Shown here: in pieces, positions 8,049-16,187 of the stretch
How the letters are laid out: each line of letters begins with the position of its first letter
Numbering within the stretch: position 1 is the first letter of the stretch
From: F1-120-MAGs118 sp013360535
Lineage (GTDB): Bacteria > Planctomycetota > UBA1135 > GCA-002686595
NCBI GenBank assembly: GCA_026647215.1
Contig: JAPKHC010000043.1
Location: 1-33,246 of the forward strand
Reading direction: 5' to 3'
DNA: 33,246 nucleotides
Position numbers and translations under genes: made by a program
Notes under the pieces: model-generated
The model's database searches: none
What the model was told of the DNA's origin: nothing
Seen by the model: only the letters and a program-made list of their open reading frames with translations

Positions 8049-8792
8049 GTGAGCCCCCGTCCGATCCCGCCGGAGCGTGCGGCCGCGCTCGCGCGCTTCC
8101 ATCGGCGCCGACGGCTCTCCAACCCCGGTCGCGCCGTCGAGCGCCGCGCTTCGGCGGCGTTGCGCGAGTACGGTGAGCTCCACTTCCGCGGTCGCCTCGT
8201 CGAGCTCGGTTGTGGCGACAAGAACAAGGAGCTCCTGCTCGGCGACCTCGTAGCCGAGTACATCGGCGTCGACCACGCCGGCTGCATCCACGACACGTCG
8301 AAGGTCGACGTGATCGCCAGCGCCTACGAGACGACGCTGCCGGACGATTCCTTCGACTGCGCGCTGTGCGTGGCGGTGCTCGAGCACCTCGAAGAGCCCA
8401 AGCGCGCGATCGACGAGGCCTTCCGCATCCTCAAGCCCGGTGGAACGGCCGTGTACACCGTGCCGCTGTTCTTCCACCTGCACGAGGAGCCGCGTGACTT
8501 CTTCCGCTACACGCGCCACGGGCTGCGCTACCTGTTCGAGGGCGCGGGCTTCGAGCGCGTCGAGATCGTCGCGCTGTCGAGCTATCCGCTGACCGCGATC
8601 ACGCAGTGGAGCTACTACCTGCAGACGGTGCGCAAGGGGCTCCTCAAGCCCTTCGTGCGGCTCGTCGTCGGGTTCAACAACCTCGTCGCGCCCGCACTCG
8701 ACCGTTTGCTGCCGCGCGACGAGCGCTTCACCTGGATGTACCTCGTCGTCGCGCACAAGCCCGGCGGCGTTCAGTCCGGAAACGACAGGTAA
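8049..8792 (+). CDS. Class I SAM-dependent methyltransferase
   Basis: 247 residues from a GTG start. Motif I is LVELGCGDKNKEL (about 50-62), which binds the S-adenosylmethionine. VLEHLEEPKRAIDEAFRILKPGG is the motif IV-V region of the Methyltransf_11 type. DSFDCALCVAVLEHL matches the usual post-motif strand. The C-terminal half holds aromatic and basic residues (DFFRYTRHGLRYLF), as in sugar or lipid methyltransferases found in O-antigen clusters. It follows the kinase-like gene by 41 bases in a plus-strand run and is convergent with the formyltransferase, the two coding ends overlapping by 22 bases. An ATG at 8017 is out of frame, leaving GTG as the sensible start. The acceptor is unknown. 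Confidence 0.83.
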   Translation: MSPRPIPPERAAALARFHRRRRLSNPGRAVERRASAALREYGELHFRGRLVELGCGDKNKELLLGDLVAEYIGVDHAGCIHDTSKVDVIASAYETTLPDDSFDCALCVAVLEHLEEPKRAIDEAFRILKPGGTAVYTVPLFFHLHEEPRDFFRYTRHGLRYLFEGAGFERVEIVALSSYPLTAITQWSYYLQTVRKGLLKPFVRLVVGFNNLVAPALDRLLPRDERFTWMYLVVAHKPGGVQSGNDR

Positions 8793-9421
8793 TCCGCGGG
8801 ATTCGCGTAGAAAGCGCGAGCGTCGACCGACGTCGAGCGCCACTGGCCGCCGTCGCGCAGGTGTTCGACCCAGCTCGTGAGCACCGGCAGCGAGTGTCGC
8901 GCAATGCGCTGGTCGAGCTCGGCCGCGCTCGCACAGCCCGCAGTCTCGACGGGAACCTGCGCGAGGATCTCGCCGGCGTCGACGGCCGCGATGAGGCGGT
9001 GCAACGTGCAGCCCGAGTGCGCCTCGCCGCGCGCGAGCACCCAGTGCGACGGCACGGGGCCGCGGTAGAAGGGCAAGAGCGACGGATGCGCGTTGGCGAG
9101 CGACTCGAAGTGCGCGATCAACGGCGCCTTGAAGATCTGGTTGAAGCCGACGACGAGGCCGTGCGCGCGCTGCGGCAGCTGCGCGAGGAACTCTGGCGCG
9201 TTGACGTCGCTCGCGCCCAGCACGCGCGCTCCGAGCTCGCGCGCGAGCTCCCAGCGCCGCCATTTTCCGCGCAGGCGCCGCCGCAACGTCGTCTCCGCGC
9301 CCGGGCCCTTGAGCGACAGCACGACCGTGAGCTCGAACCGCGGCTCGCGCCGCGAGAGCGCCGCCAGCGCCTCCATGGCCGCGCGCCCGTAGGCCCGGTT
9401 GCAGAACAGCACGAGCTTCAT
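8771..9421 (-). CDS. Formyltransferase, likely sugar N-formyltransferase
   Basis: 216 residues. The formyl-transferase catalytic triad is clear: Asn110 and His112 in NAHPSLLPFYRG, and Asp148 in VDAGEIL. The spacing is almost identical to methionyl-tRNA formyltransferase, which uses N10-formyltetrahydrofolate. It lacks the second (OB-fold) domain of tRNA formyltransferases and so is of the short type. Short enzymes next to DegT/DnrJ aminotransferases usually formylate an amino sugar on a nucleotide, as in the VioF and QdtF families. The start overlaps the upstream acyltransferase stop (ATGA), so the genes are translationally coupled. It is the last gene of the minus-strand run. That the substrate is an amino sugar is inference from context. 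Confidence 0.85.
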   Translation of the reverse strand: MKLVLFCNRAYGRAAMEALAALSRREPRFELTVVLSLKGPGAETTLRRRLRGKWRRWELARELGARVLGASDVNAPEFLAQLPQRAHGLVVGFNQIFKAPLIAHFESLANAHPSLLPFYRGPVPSHWVLARGEAHSGCTLHRLIAAVDAGEILAQVPVETAGCASAAELDQRIARHSLPVLTSWVEHLRDGGQWRSTSVDARAFYANPADYLSFPD

Positions 9422-10425
9422 GCGCGCGCCGATCCCCGCAGCCAGCTCGCGAGACTTCCGCGCCATTCGAAGGTCGGGAAACTCACGGATTTCGGCCCAA
9501 AACCGGCCTTGAAGGCCTCGACGCCGGCGAGGCCCGCGCTCGGGTTGAAGTCGTAGAAGCGTGCGCCGCGGCGGCGCGACTCCTCGATCAGCGCGTGGTG
9601 CAGCGCGTTCGCCGGACGCAGCGGCGCGAGTTCCTCGAGCATCGCTCCGTGCCAGTACACGACGTGCCGCGCGCCGAACAGGAACAGTCCACCGGCCGCC
9701 ATGCGGCCACCGGGCTCGCGTGCGCACCACAGCTCCATTCCCGGCCGCTCGAGGGCGCTCACGAACCACTCCGGACGGTAGGCGCGCTCTCCATCGCTGC
9801 CCCAGCGCCGCAGGCTGTCGAGGTAGATCGTGTGGTACTCGCGTGCGCCCGCGGCGTCGGTCACGCGGCTCACGCGAATGCCCTCGCGCAGCGCCTTGCG
9901 CGTGTTGCGGCGGCAGTTGGACTCGTAGCTCTCGAGTGCGTCCTCGGGCAACTTCTCGAGCTCGACCCACAGCGTCGAACGTTCGGCGCTCGCGAAGTGC
10001 TTCGCCGGCATGCTCGCGAGCAGCTCCCGTGGCAGCGGATCGTGCGGGTTGCCGAAACACGCGAGTTTCCCGAACGGCGCGCGCGGGAGCGAGTCGACGA
10101 ACGCGCGCCAGCCTTGGAGGCCGAGTGCGCCCGAGCGCGCCAGCGGCCCGCCGTACACGCCCGGTTGCGACGCGACGAAACGCCCGAACGGCCCGCGGCG
10201 GAACGCTCCGCGTCGGCGCACTCCCGCGAGCACGAGCTCGCTCGCGGAGTCACCTTCGAGCCGCCACGCGCAGGCCTCGAAGCGCGCGTCGCAGCTCGCG
10301 ACGTGCTCGTTCCACGCTCGCGAATGGAACGGCGTCGCGCACGGGCTCTGCGCCACCGCCGCGTCCCAGCCCGACGCGTCGAGGCGCGTCCAGCGGCGTT
10401 CGCGCGCGGCGGCTTGGGGCGACAT
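9418..10425 (-). CDS. FemAB/GNAT-type acyl or aminoacyl transferase
   Basis: 335 residues. The pattern FHSRAWNEH near the N-terminus, a Gly/Pro-rich middle and LESYESNCRRNTRKALREGIRVS followed by EYHTIYLDSLRRWG fit the FemAB-like/BioF2-like GNAT-fold family (PF13480 type). So do MAAGGLFLFGARHVVYWHGA and FYDFNPSAGLAGVEAFKAGFG towards the C-terminus. Members transfer acyl or aminoacyl groups, and many occur in exopolysaccharide and PEP-CTERM/XrtA loci. The stop overlaps the formyltransferase start by 4 bases, and the methyltransferase stop is 11 bases upstream. It may acylate an amino sugar or add an amino acid to a cell-surface polymer. Which of these cannot be decided from sequence. Confidence 0.75.
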   Translation of the reverse strand: MSPQAAARERRWTRLDASGWDAAVAQSPCATPFHSRAWNEHVASCDARFEACAWRLEGDSASELVLAGVRRRGAFRRGPFGRFVASQPGVYGGPLARSGALGLQGWRAFVDSLPRAPFGKLACFGNPHDPLPRELLASMPAKHFASAERSTLWVELEKLPEDALESYESNCRRNTRKALREGIRVSRVTDAAGAREYHTIYLDSLRRWGSDGERAYRPEWFVSALERPGMELWCAREPGGRMAAGGLFLFGARHVVYWHGAMLEELAPLRPANALHHALIEESRRRGARFYDFNPSAGLAGVEAFKAGFGPKSVSFPTFEWRGSLASWLRGSARA

Positions 10426-10436
10426 GGCGCTCGACT

Positions 10437-11483
10437 TCAGTCGGCGAAGGCGACCAGATCGGTCGCGGCGGAGCCGGTGACCGCACGAGCGAAACGCGCG
10501 AGCTGCGAGCCCTTGGAGACCTCGAGCCCAAGTCCCGCGAGCCGCTTGCGCGCGTCGCGCAGCTGCCCCTTGGCGCCGCGCACCGGCCAGCGCCGCTGCA
10601 GGTGCTCGTACAGCGCCGCCGCCCCCTTGTGGCGACCCAGATGCAGCAGGAGCTGCACCCCAGAGAGCCGCACGTGCATCGCCCCGACCTTGTCGCCGGC
10701 CTGTTCGAGCAGCTTCGCCACGCGCTCGAGTCCCGCCAGCGTCTCGCGCGCGGGCAGTGCCGTCGCGTCGTCGACCAGCGCCTCGACCTGCGCGACCGAC
10801 AGCGCTCGCACCAGCCGGAACGTCACCGTCGAGCCGCGCTCGGTCTGGTGCACGAGCTCGAGCGAATCGAGGAAGCAGGCGAGCATCGCCGGCACCCAGT
10901 ACGCGCCCCAGTACTTCAGGTCCTGCGCCACCACGAGGCTCTTGCCGGGCGCGAGCGCGTCCGCCGTGCGCCGCAACAGCCAGCGCATCCCGCGCCACGA
11001 CTTCGCGCCGTCGACGAACAGGATCTCGATCGGCTCGTGCGAGTTCCAGTCGAACAAGGCGAGGTCCGGCACTTCGCTCCCACGGATGCCCTCGGCCTCG
11101 GCGTCGCCGGGGATCTTCTCGTCAGGCAGCGAGCAGCGGTGCACGACGATGCGCTCCTCGTGCCCCGCGAGATGGCGGCGGAAGTTTGGCTCGAACGACG
11201 CGCCCGGAGCGAGCCCCAGCGGCGCGTACTTCTCCATGAACTCGCGCCACAGGAAGTTGTCGAACACGTGCAAGCGGTGGCGCGCCGCGGGCTTGCCCGC
11301 GAGCATGCCTTCGGCGAGGCAACGGGTGCTGCCGCCCAGCCACGGCCCGATCTCGACCACGTGCCCCTGGTCGCGCCACTGCGTGCGCCCCAGCCAGTGG
11401 AGGTAGCTCTGCTCCTCGCGCGAGATCATCGTCGGGATCTCGCCCACGCGGGACGGATCAGCGCTCCACGGGGTGCGTTTCAT
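10437..11483 (-). CDS. SAM-dependent methyltransferase with a helical C-terminal extension
   Basis: 348 residues. Motif I is HVVEIGPWLGGSTRCLAEG (about 41-59), as in the Methyltransf_24/cephalosporin-hydroxylase-like group. IEILFVDGAKSWRGMRWLLRRTADAL is the acidic post-motif segment typical of that group, which includes sugar O-methyltransferases. The last ~120 residues are helical and repeat-like (LERVAKLLEQAGDKVGAMHVRL, then LYEHLQRRWP), resembling TPR-type packing. The gene sits between the aminotransferase (40 bases upstream) and the acyltransferase (11 bases downstream) in one minus-strand operon. A role in modifying the same sugar is the natural guess. The start is an ATG with no strong ribosome binding site. 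Confidence 0.72.
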   Translation of the reverse strand: MKRTPWSADPSRVGEIPTMISREEQSYLHWLGRTQWRDQGHVVEIGPWLGGSTRCLAEGMLAGKPAARHRLHVFDNFLWREFMEKYAPLGLAPGASFEPNFRRHLAGHEERIVVHRCSLPDEKIPGDAEAEGIRGSEVPDLALFDWNSHEPIEILFVDGAKSWRGMRWLLRRTADALAPGKSLVVAQDLKYWGAYWVPAMLACFLDSLELVHQTERGSTVTFRLVRALSVAQVEALVDDATALPARETLAGLERVAKLLEQAGDKVGAMHVRLSGVQLLLHLGRHKGAAALYEHLQRRWPVRGAKGQLRDARKRLAGLGLEVSKGSQLARFARAVTGSAATDLVAFAD

Positions 11484-11523
11484 CGTGGGAGGCTCGCTGG
11501 CTTTGGAGCGCTGGCGCCGACGC

Positions 11524-12705
11524 TCAGAGGATCGACTTGACGGCCGCGATGACGTCGGCGACGTCGCCGTCGGTGAGGCCGGCCGAGAGCGGCAGGCTGA
11601 CGGTGCGGCGCCCGATCTCCATGGCGTGCGGGCAGTCCTCGGGCTTCCAGCCGAGCGCGCGCTGGTAGTAGGGGTGCTCCGGCACGCTCATGTAGTGCAC
11701 GCCGACGCCGATGTTGTGCTGCGTCATCGCCGTGAGGAACTGGTCGCGCGAGACCTTCGAGCGGCGCTCGTCGACGAGCAACGTGTACAGGTGCAGCGCG
11801 TGGCGCGTGTTCGGCTCCGGCGCGGCGGGCAGCTCGACGGGGAGCCCCGCGAAGGCGCGATCGTAGGCGGCCCACACCTCGGCGCGGCGCGTGAGCCAAC
11901 GCTCGATGCGCGGCAGCTGGTGCAGGCCGATCGCGGCCTGCAGGTCCATCATGTTGTATTTGAAGCCGAGCTCGACGACCTGGTAGTGCTTGTAGCCGTC
12001 GTCGCTGAAGCGCTTCCACGCGTCTTTCGACATGCCGTGGAGCGCGAGCATCTTGAGCCGCGAGGCGAGCTCGTCCGACTTCGCGAGCGCCATGCCGCCC
12101 TCGCCGGTGGTCATGTTCTTCGTCGCGTAGAACGAGAAGCACCCGAAATCCCCGAAGGTTCCGGCCTTCTTGCCCTTGTACTCGGTCTCGATCGCGTGCG
12201 CGCAGTCCTCGATCAGCACGAGCCCCTTGCGGCGCGCGATGTCGACCAGCGCGTCCATGTCGCAGGGTCGTCCGGCGAAGTGCACCGGCAACAGCGCGCG
12301 CGTGCGCGGCGTGATCGCCTTCTCGACCTTCTCAGGGTCGAGGTTCATCGTGCGCCGGTCGACGTCGGCGAGCACCGGCGTCGCGCCCGCGTGCAGGATC
12401 GAGTTGACCGTCGCGCAGAAAGTCAGCGGCGTCGTGATCACCTCGTCGCCCGGCTTCAAACCGGCTGCGAGCAGCGACAGGTGCAGCGCCGCCGTGCATG
12501 AGTGCACCGCCACCGCCTGCGGGACGCCCTTGTAGGCCGCGAACTCTCGCTCGAGCTTCGCCACCTTCGGCCCCGTGCCGAGCCAGCCCTTGCGCAGGCT
12601 GTCGACCACCTCCGCGATCTCCGGCTCCTCGATCGTCGGCTTGCCGAAGACGAGGAAGTTCTCCTTGGAACGGATCGGACGCACCTGCGGGGACATCTGG
12701 GCCAT
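11524..12705 (-). CDS. DegT/DnrJ/EryC1/StrS-family PLP aminotransferase
   Basis: 393 residues, the usual family length. The pyridoxal-phosphate lysine is Lys196 in SFYATKNMTTGEGG. The PLP-ring Asp is Asp167 in LVLIEDCAHA. AVHSCTAALHLSLLAAGLKPGDEVI is the phosphate-binding start, and HYMSVPEHPYY near the end fits the ArnB/WecE/DesI side of the family. These enzymes put an amino group on a 4-keto (or 3-keto) nucleotide sugar, using Glu as the usual donor. ATG 12705 is preceded by GAGGT at good spacing; an upstream extension to 12750 is unsupported. With the methyltransferase, acyltransferase and formyltransferase downstream it suggests an acylated or formylated amino-sugar pathway. No nucleotide-sugar dehydratase is in the window, so part of the pathway lies elsewhere. 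Confidence 0.93.
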   Translation of the reverse strand: MAQMSPQVRPIRSKENFLVFGKPTIEEPEIAEVVDSLRKGWLGTGPKVAKLEREFAAYKGVPQAVAVHSCTAALHLSLLAAGLKPGDEVITTPLTFCATVNSILHAGATPVLADVDRRTMNLDPEKVEKAITPRTRALLPVHFAGRPCDMDALVDIARRKGLVLIEDCAHAIETEYKGKKAGTFGDFGCFSFYATKNMTTGEGGMALAKSDELASRLKMLALHGMSKDAWKRFSDDGYKHYQVVELGFKYNMMDLQAAIGLHQLPRIERWLTRRAEVWAAYDRAFAGLPVELPAAPEPNTRHALHLYTLLVDERRSKVSRDQFLTAMTQHNIGVGVHYMSVPEHPYYQRALGWKPEDCPHAMEIGRRTVSLPLSAGLTDGDVADVIAAVKSIL

Positions 12706-12775
12706 GGCTACCTCGCCGCGTAGTCTGGGAGTCGCGCTCCCCCGGCGCAACTGTCCCGGCCGCCGCCGCCCGCGC

Positions 12776-13909
12776 TCACTCGTAGACCATCATCAGCTGG
12801 CCGGGGAACAGCGTGGTCAGGCCCTCGCGCAGGCGGTCGCGCCAGTTCTCCCAGTTGTGGCCGTCGCGGGCCTCGGTGAACTTGACCTGCATGCCGGTCG
12901 ACTGCAGCAGGGGCACGATCGAGCGGTTGTAGTAGATCAGGCCCTCGTAGGTGCCGCAGGAGACGTAGGCCTGGTCGGCGGGGCGGCCGGGGCGGTTGCG
13001 GAACTCGCCCATGAAGCGCACGACGGGGTCGAAGACCGGGCCGCGGTCGTTGGGGCCGATGTCGGTGAAGACGAAAGAGCCCGACTGCAGGAGCAGGTTG
13101 CCGAACACGCCCGGGCGGCGCCAGGCGGTTGAGAGCGAGGCCACGCCGCCGAAGCTCGCGCCCATCAGGCCGCGGGCGGAGGCTTGGGGGAGCAGCGGGT
13201 AACGCGACTCCATCATCGGGACGAGCTCGTCGACGATGAAGCGCGCGTGGCGCTCGTCGTTGGCGTATTCGACGAGGCGGTGCGGCGAGCCGGTGAGCGC
13301 GACGACCATCGGCTGGACCTCGAGCCGGTGGATCAGGTTGTCGAGCACCGTGCGCAGGCTCGCGAACTTGAGGTAGTCGGGGCCGTCGTGCACGACGAGC
13401 AGCGGGTAGCGGCGCGTGGTGCGGAAGCGCGCGGGCACGTAGACGAGGACGTCGCGCGTCTCGCCGAAGGCCGTGCTCTCGATCTTCTGCTCCTGGATCT
13501 CACCCAGGCGCGCCTCGCCGTCGGGCTTGGCCCAGTCCGGCTGCACGTAGCCCTCGCCGAACACTACCGAGTTCGCGCCGTAGGGATCGCGCGCGAGGTT
13601 CTCGTTGAGCGGGTCCTGGATCAGCATCGGATGGCCGCCGCGGACGATCTCGAGCTTGTACTCGACGCGCGATCCTTCGGGGATGTCGAGCGTCAGCGTC
13701 CACATCGGCGAGCCCTGGAAACGCTGGAACGGCTGCGACGTCGGCAGGCCGGAGATCCAATGGCGCAACTTCACCTCGTCGGCGGATCCGACGTAGACGA
13801 AGGTCACGGTGCGGCCTTCGACGAGCGGGAAGCGGTTTTCGCGCAGGAAACGTTCGATGTCGGCCGGGCCGATCGAGGGCTTCGCGCCGAGTTCGGAGAG
13901 CTTGGTCAC
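12776..13909 (-). CDS. Enterochelin-esterase-like alpha/beta-hydrolase with an N-terminal beta-sandwich
   Basis: 377 residues. Residues ~30-95 (TVTFVYVGSADEVKL to GSRVEYKLEIVRGG) form an Ig/CBM48-like sandwich, as in enterochelin esterase Fes and glucan-binding esterases. The catalytic domain follows: RDVLVYVPARFR, LLVVHDGPDYL, the nucleophile elbow GASFGG with Ser252, and DGHNWENW with the likely His351. Fes-type enzymes cut esters or amides of acylated amino acids. Relatives in glucan metabolism act on starch-bound groups. There is no signal peptide. The start is GTG at 13909, overlapping the stop of the S51-like gene in GTGA, so the two hydrolases are translationally coupled. Its place in the ligase/GlgA locus suggests it acts on the locus product, which is inference. 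Confidence 0.85.
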   Translation of the reverse strand: MTKLSELGAKPSIGPADIERFLRENRFPLVEGRTVTFVYVGSADEVKLRHWISGLPTSQPFQRFQGSPMWTLTLDIPEGSRVEYKLEIVRGGHPMLIQDPLNENLARDPYGANSVVFGEGYVQPDWAKPDGEARLGEIQEQKIESTAFGETRDVLVYVPARFRTTRRYPLLVVHDGPDYLKFASLRTVLDNLIHRLEVQPMVVALTGSPHRLVEYANDERHARFIVDELVPMMESRYPLLPQASARGLMGASFGGVASLSTAWRRPGVFGNLLLQSGSFVFTDIGPNDRGPVFDPVVRFMGEFRNRPGRPADQAYVSCGTYEGLIYYNRSIVPLLQSTGMQVKFTEARDGHNWENWRDRLREGLTTLFPGQLMMVYE

Positions 13910-14847
13910 GCGCCGACCTCCGCGAGCTCGCCGGTGACCTTCAGCTCGCGCGTGCCCGGCTCGCCGCTCCAGCGGCCGTCCTTCCAGTCGACGCGCGCGC
14001 GCGCGGGCAGCGCGAAGCAACGTGCGGGAGCGAAACGGCGCGCGAAGAGCGCGACGCGTGTCGCATCACCGAGCGCGAGCCGGCGGTCGGCGTGGGGGAG
14101 CGCGACGACACCTTCGATCGCGCCGAGCCCCGCTTCGAGTACCTCCGGATCGCCCGAACCTTGCGGCGGGAAGTCGTGGAACAGCACGATGCGCTCGGTC
14201 AGCACCATCGCGCCCGCGCTCCAGGCGAAGATCGGCTGGCCGCGCAGCAGGTCGAGGATCCCGAACATGCGCAGGCGGTTGAGCAGGATCCCGACGTGAC
14301 CACCGGCGATGCACAGGCCGGAGCAGTCCTTCAGGATCGCGTCGAGCTCGCGCCGCTGCAGCGCGACGCTCTCGCGCTCGAACGGCCGCCACTTCAGCTC
14401 GAACTCGACGTGGATCGCGCGGATGCGCTGGGTGTGCTCGCGGTCGAGCTCGCGCAGCGCCTGCACGGCACCTTCGAGCTGCGGCTCGACGAGTTGCTCG
14501 AAACCCGGCCGAGACTCGCGCCGCTTGAGCTCGCGTGCGGCCTCGAGCAAATGCGCGAGGCGCAGGCGGTAGAGCTCCTGGCTGCGGCGGATGCGGTCCT
14601 GGCGCTCGCGGGTCGCCTTGTGCAGCTCGGTGTCGTAGCGGAACACGCCGTCCGCGCGCTCGTACAGCGCCAGGTTGACCGTGCGGCCCTGCAGGTGCGC
14701 CGAGAGCTCCTGGTCCTCGTTCTCACGCTCTTCCCAGCCCGCCGTGACGGCAGCGAGCTTGCCTCGCAGGCCGAGCGACGCGACGGCGGTGGACAGCGTG
14801 GGCTGGAGCCGCTGGGGCCCGAGCAGGACGACGCGCGAGTGGACCAT
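13906..14847 (-). CDS. S51 peptidase E/cyanophycinase-like hydrolase with a long helical insert
   Basis: 313 residues from ATG 14847. The core resembles class I glutamine-amidotransferase-fold serine hydrolases (peptidase E, cyanophycinase). The nucleophile is Ser210 in AWSAGAM, GLCIAGGHVGILLNRL (about 177-192) precedes it, and His252 in ALPHADRR is a plausible triad member. S51 enzymes cut peptide or isopeptide bonds after Asp. The unusual part is residues ~70-170, a charged helical stretch (ERQDRIRRSQELYRLRLAHLLEAARELKRR and onward) inserted between the first strands and the nucleophile; peptidase E is only about 230 residues and lacks it. The frame extends to a TTG at 14913, but ATG 14847 fits the start of the first strand (RVVLLGPQ). 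Downstream it overlaps the esterase by 4 bases. Upstream lie the two ATP-grasp ligases. Confidence 0.72.
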   Translation of the reverse strand: MVHSRVVLLGPQRLQPTLSTAVASLGLRGKLAAVTAGWEERENEDQELSAHLQGRTVNLALYERADGVFRYDTELHKATRERQDRIRRSQELYRLRLAHLLEAARELKRRESRPGFEQLVEPQLEGAVQALRELDREHTQRIRAIHVEFELKWRPFERESVALQRRELDAILKDCSGLCIAGGHVGILLNRLRMFGILDLLRGQPIFAWSAGAMVLTERIVLFHDFPPQGSGDPEVLEAGLGAIEGVVALPHADRRLALGDATRVALFARRFAPARCFALPARARVDWKDGRWSGEPGTRELKVTGELAEVGA

Positions 14848-14920
14848 CGAGTCAGAGCCTTTGACGAAGTTCAGAGGCTCGCCGTCCGGCACCGCCAGGC
14901 GACGGCGCAACAAGCAGCTT

Positions 14921-14954
14921 GAGAACTCGTATCCTCATTTCTCCACGAGCTCTC
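14921..14954 (-). other. Inverted repeat at the ATP-grasp stop codon
   Basis: Ten-base arms 14921-14930 and 14945-14954 pair with one mismatch around a 14-base loop. The repeat overlaps the stop codon of the ATP-grasp gene ending at 14953. No T-run follows on the minus strand, so it does not look like a classic terminator. It could stabilise mRNA ends or bind a regulator. Confidence 0.35.
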
Positions 14955-16176
14955 AATCGGCGTGGATCGCGAGCTCGGACGCGAAGGCGTCGGCCATCTC
15001 GACGGTGAAGTCGAGGTCGGGGTGACGGCAGGCGATCCAGCCGTCGCCGACGAGCACCTTGCGGTAGTCGCGGCGCGCCTCGCCGATGCGCACGAGCTCG
15101 AGGTTGCAGACGTGCTCGCCGTAGCGACCGAGCAGGCGCTGCAGGCCGTCGATGCGCGTGATCACGTTGCCCGGGCCCGAGGCGCGCTTGAACACCATCG
15201 CGGCGTTGTACTTCTTCGCGAGGTCCTGCCCGATGCGCCCGTGGCAGACCGCGTCGGCCCAGCCGACGAACAGGTCGGCGTCGACCGAGTAGTTCATCAT
15301 GTGCACGAGCCGCGCCCCGGGCGCGCGCGCGCCGATCTCGCCGAACACGGCCTCACCCTTGGGCGTGTAGAACCACTCCATGTGCGAGAAACCCGAGCGG
15401 AAGCCGAGCGCCTTGAGCACCGCGCGGCCGAGCTCGCGACCCTGACGCAGGTGCGGCGCCTCGAGGTCGCGCATCACGATGCACTGCGGGCTGATCCAGT
15501 CGTTCAGGCGCGCGACGAGCGGTTTCGGCCGGTACCAGCCGACGTTCTCGAACAGGATCTTCCCCTCGGTGCAGATCGTGTCGAAGGTGAACTCCTCGCC
15601 TTCGATGAACTCCTCGACCGTCAGCTCCGGCACGTGCCGCACGAGCGCGAGCGAGCTCTCGAGCTCCGCGTCGTTGCGGCAGGTGTACGTGTCGGCCGAG
15701 CCCGCGCCGTCGATCGGCTTGATGATCAGCGGATAGCCGCAGTGGCGTGCGGCCTCACGCACCTCGGCCGCGTTGCGCGCGCGCGCGAAGCGCGGGATGC
15801 GCACGCCGGCCGCGGCCAGCACTTCCTTCATGCGCACCTTGTCGCGGAACGGAATCGTCTGCTCGACGCCGAGGCCGTCGACGCCCAGCGCCTCGCGCAG
15901 CCGCGCCGCGAGCACCATGCCCGGCTCCCACAGGCACTCGACGCGGTCGATCTTCTGCCCGCGCACGCGCTCGACCGTCGCCTTCGTCACCGCCTCCTCG
16001 TCCCACAGGTTGGGGACCTGCAGGTAGGCGTCGAGCGCCTCGCGCGCCATCGGGTCGAGCGCGCCCTTGGGCTGGTCGCCGATGCCGAGCACGCTGGCGC
16101 CGACCGCCTTGAGGCCGCGGGTGAAGTGGGGCATTTCCGCCGGGAAACCCGGCGCGATCAGGATCACGTTCAGCAT
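14953..16176 (-). CDS. ATP-grasp ligase, paralogue B of a three-member set
   Basis: 407 residues. The N-terminal domain begins LNVILIAPGFPAEMPHFTRGL. The ATP-grasp core carries Lys153 in GYPLIIKPIDGAGS, VEEFIEGEEFTFDT (187-200), HMEWF at 265-269 and the metal-binding end GEIGARAPGAR (279-289). In the last motif the usual Asn of E-[IV]-N-x-R is Gly. It aligns almost column for column with the proteins at 16188-17411 (407 aa) and 18955-20181 (408 aa), so they are paralogues with distinct loops. It is the second gene of a minus-strand operon, 11 bases after the other ligase. The next gene, the S51-like hydrolase, starts 105 bases downstream. The fold predicts ATP-dependent amide or peptide bond formation; substrates are unknown. 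Confidence 0.83.
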   Translation of the reverse strand: MLNVILIAPGFPAEMPHFTRGLKAVGASVLGIGDQPKGALDPMAREALDAYLQVPNLWDEEAVTKATVERVRGQKIDRVECLWEPGMVLAARLREALGVDGLGVEQTIPFRDKVRMKEVLAAAGVRIPRFARARNAAEVREAARHCGYPLIIKPIDGAGSADTYTCRNDAELESSLALVRHVPELTVEEFIEGEEFTFDTICTEGKILFENVGWYRPKPLVARLNDWISPQCIVMRDLEAPHLRQGRELGRAVLKALGFRSGFSHMEWFYTPKGEAVFGEIGARAPGARLVHMMNYSVDADLFVGWADAVCHGRIGQDLAKKYNAAMVFKRASGPGNVITRIDGLQRLLGRYGEHVCNLELVRIGEARRDYRKVLVGDGWIACRHPDLDFTVEMADAFASELAIHAD

Positions 16177-16187
16177 GGGGGAGGTAC

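Noticed and set aside
14848..14913. Extension of the S51-like protein to a TTG start
   Set aside because: The added 22 residues lack structure, and ATG 14847 directly precedes the first strand.
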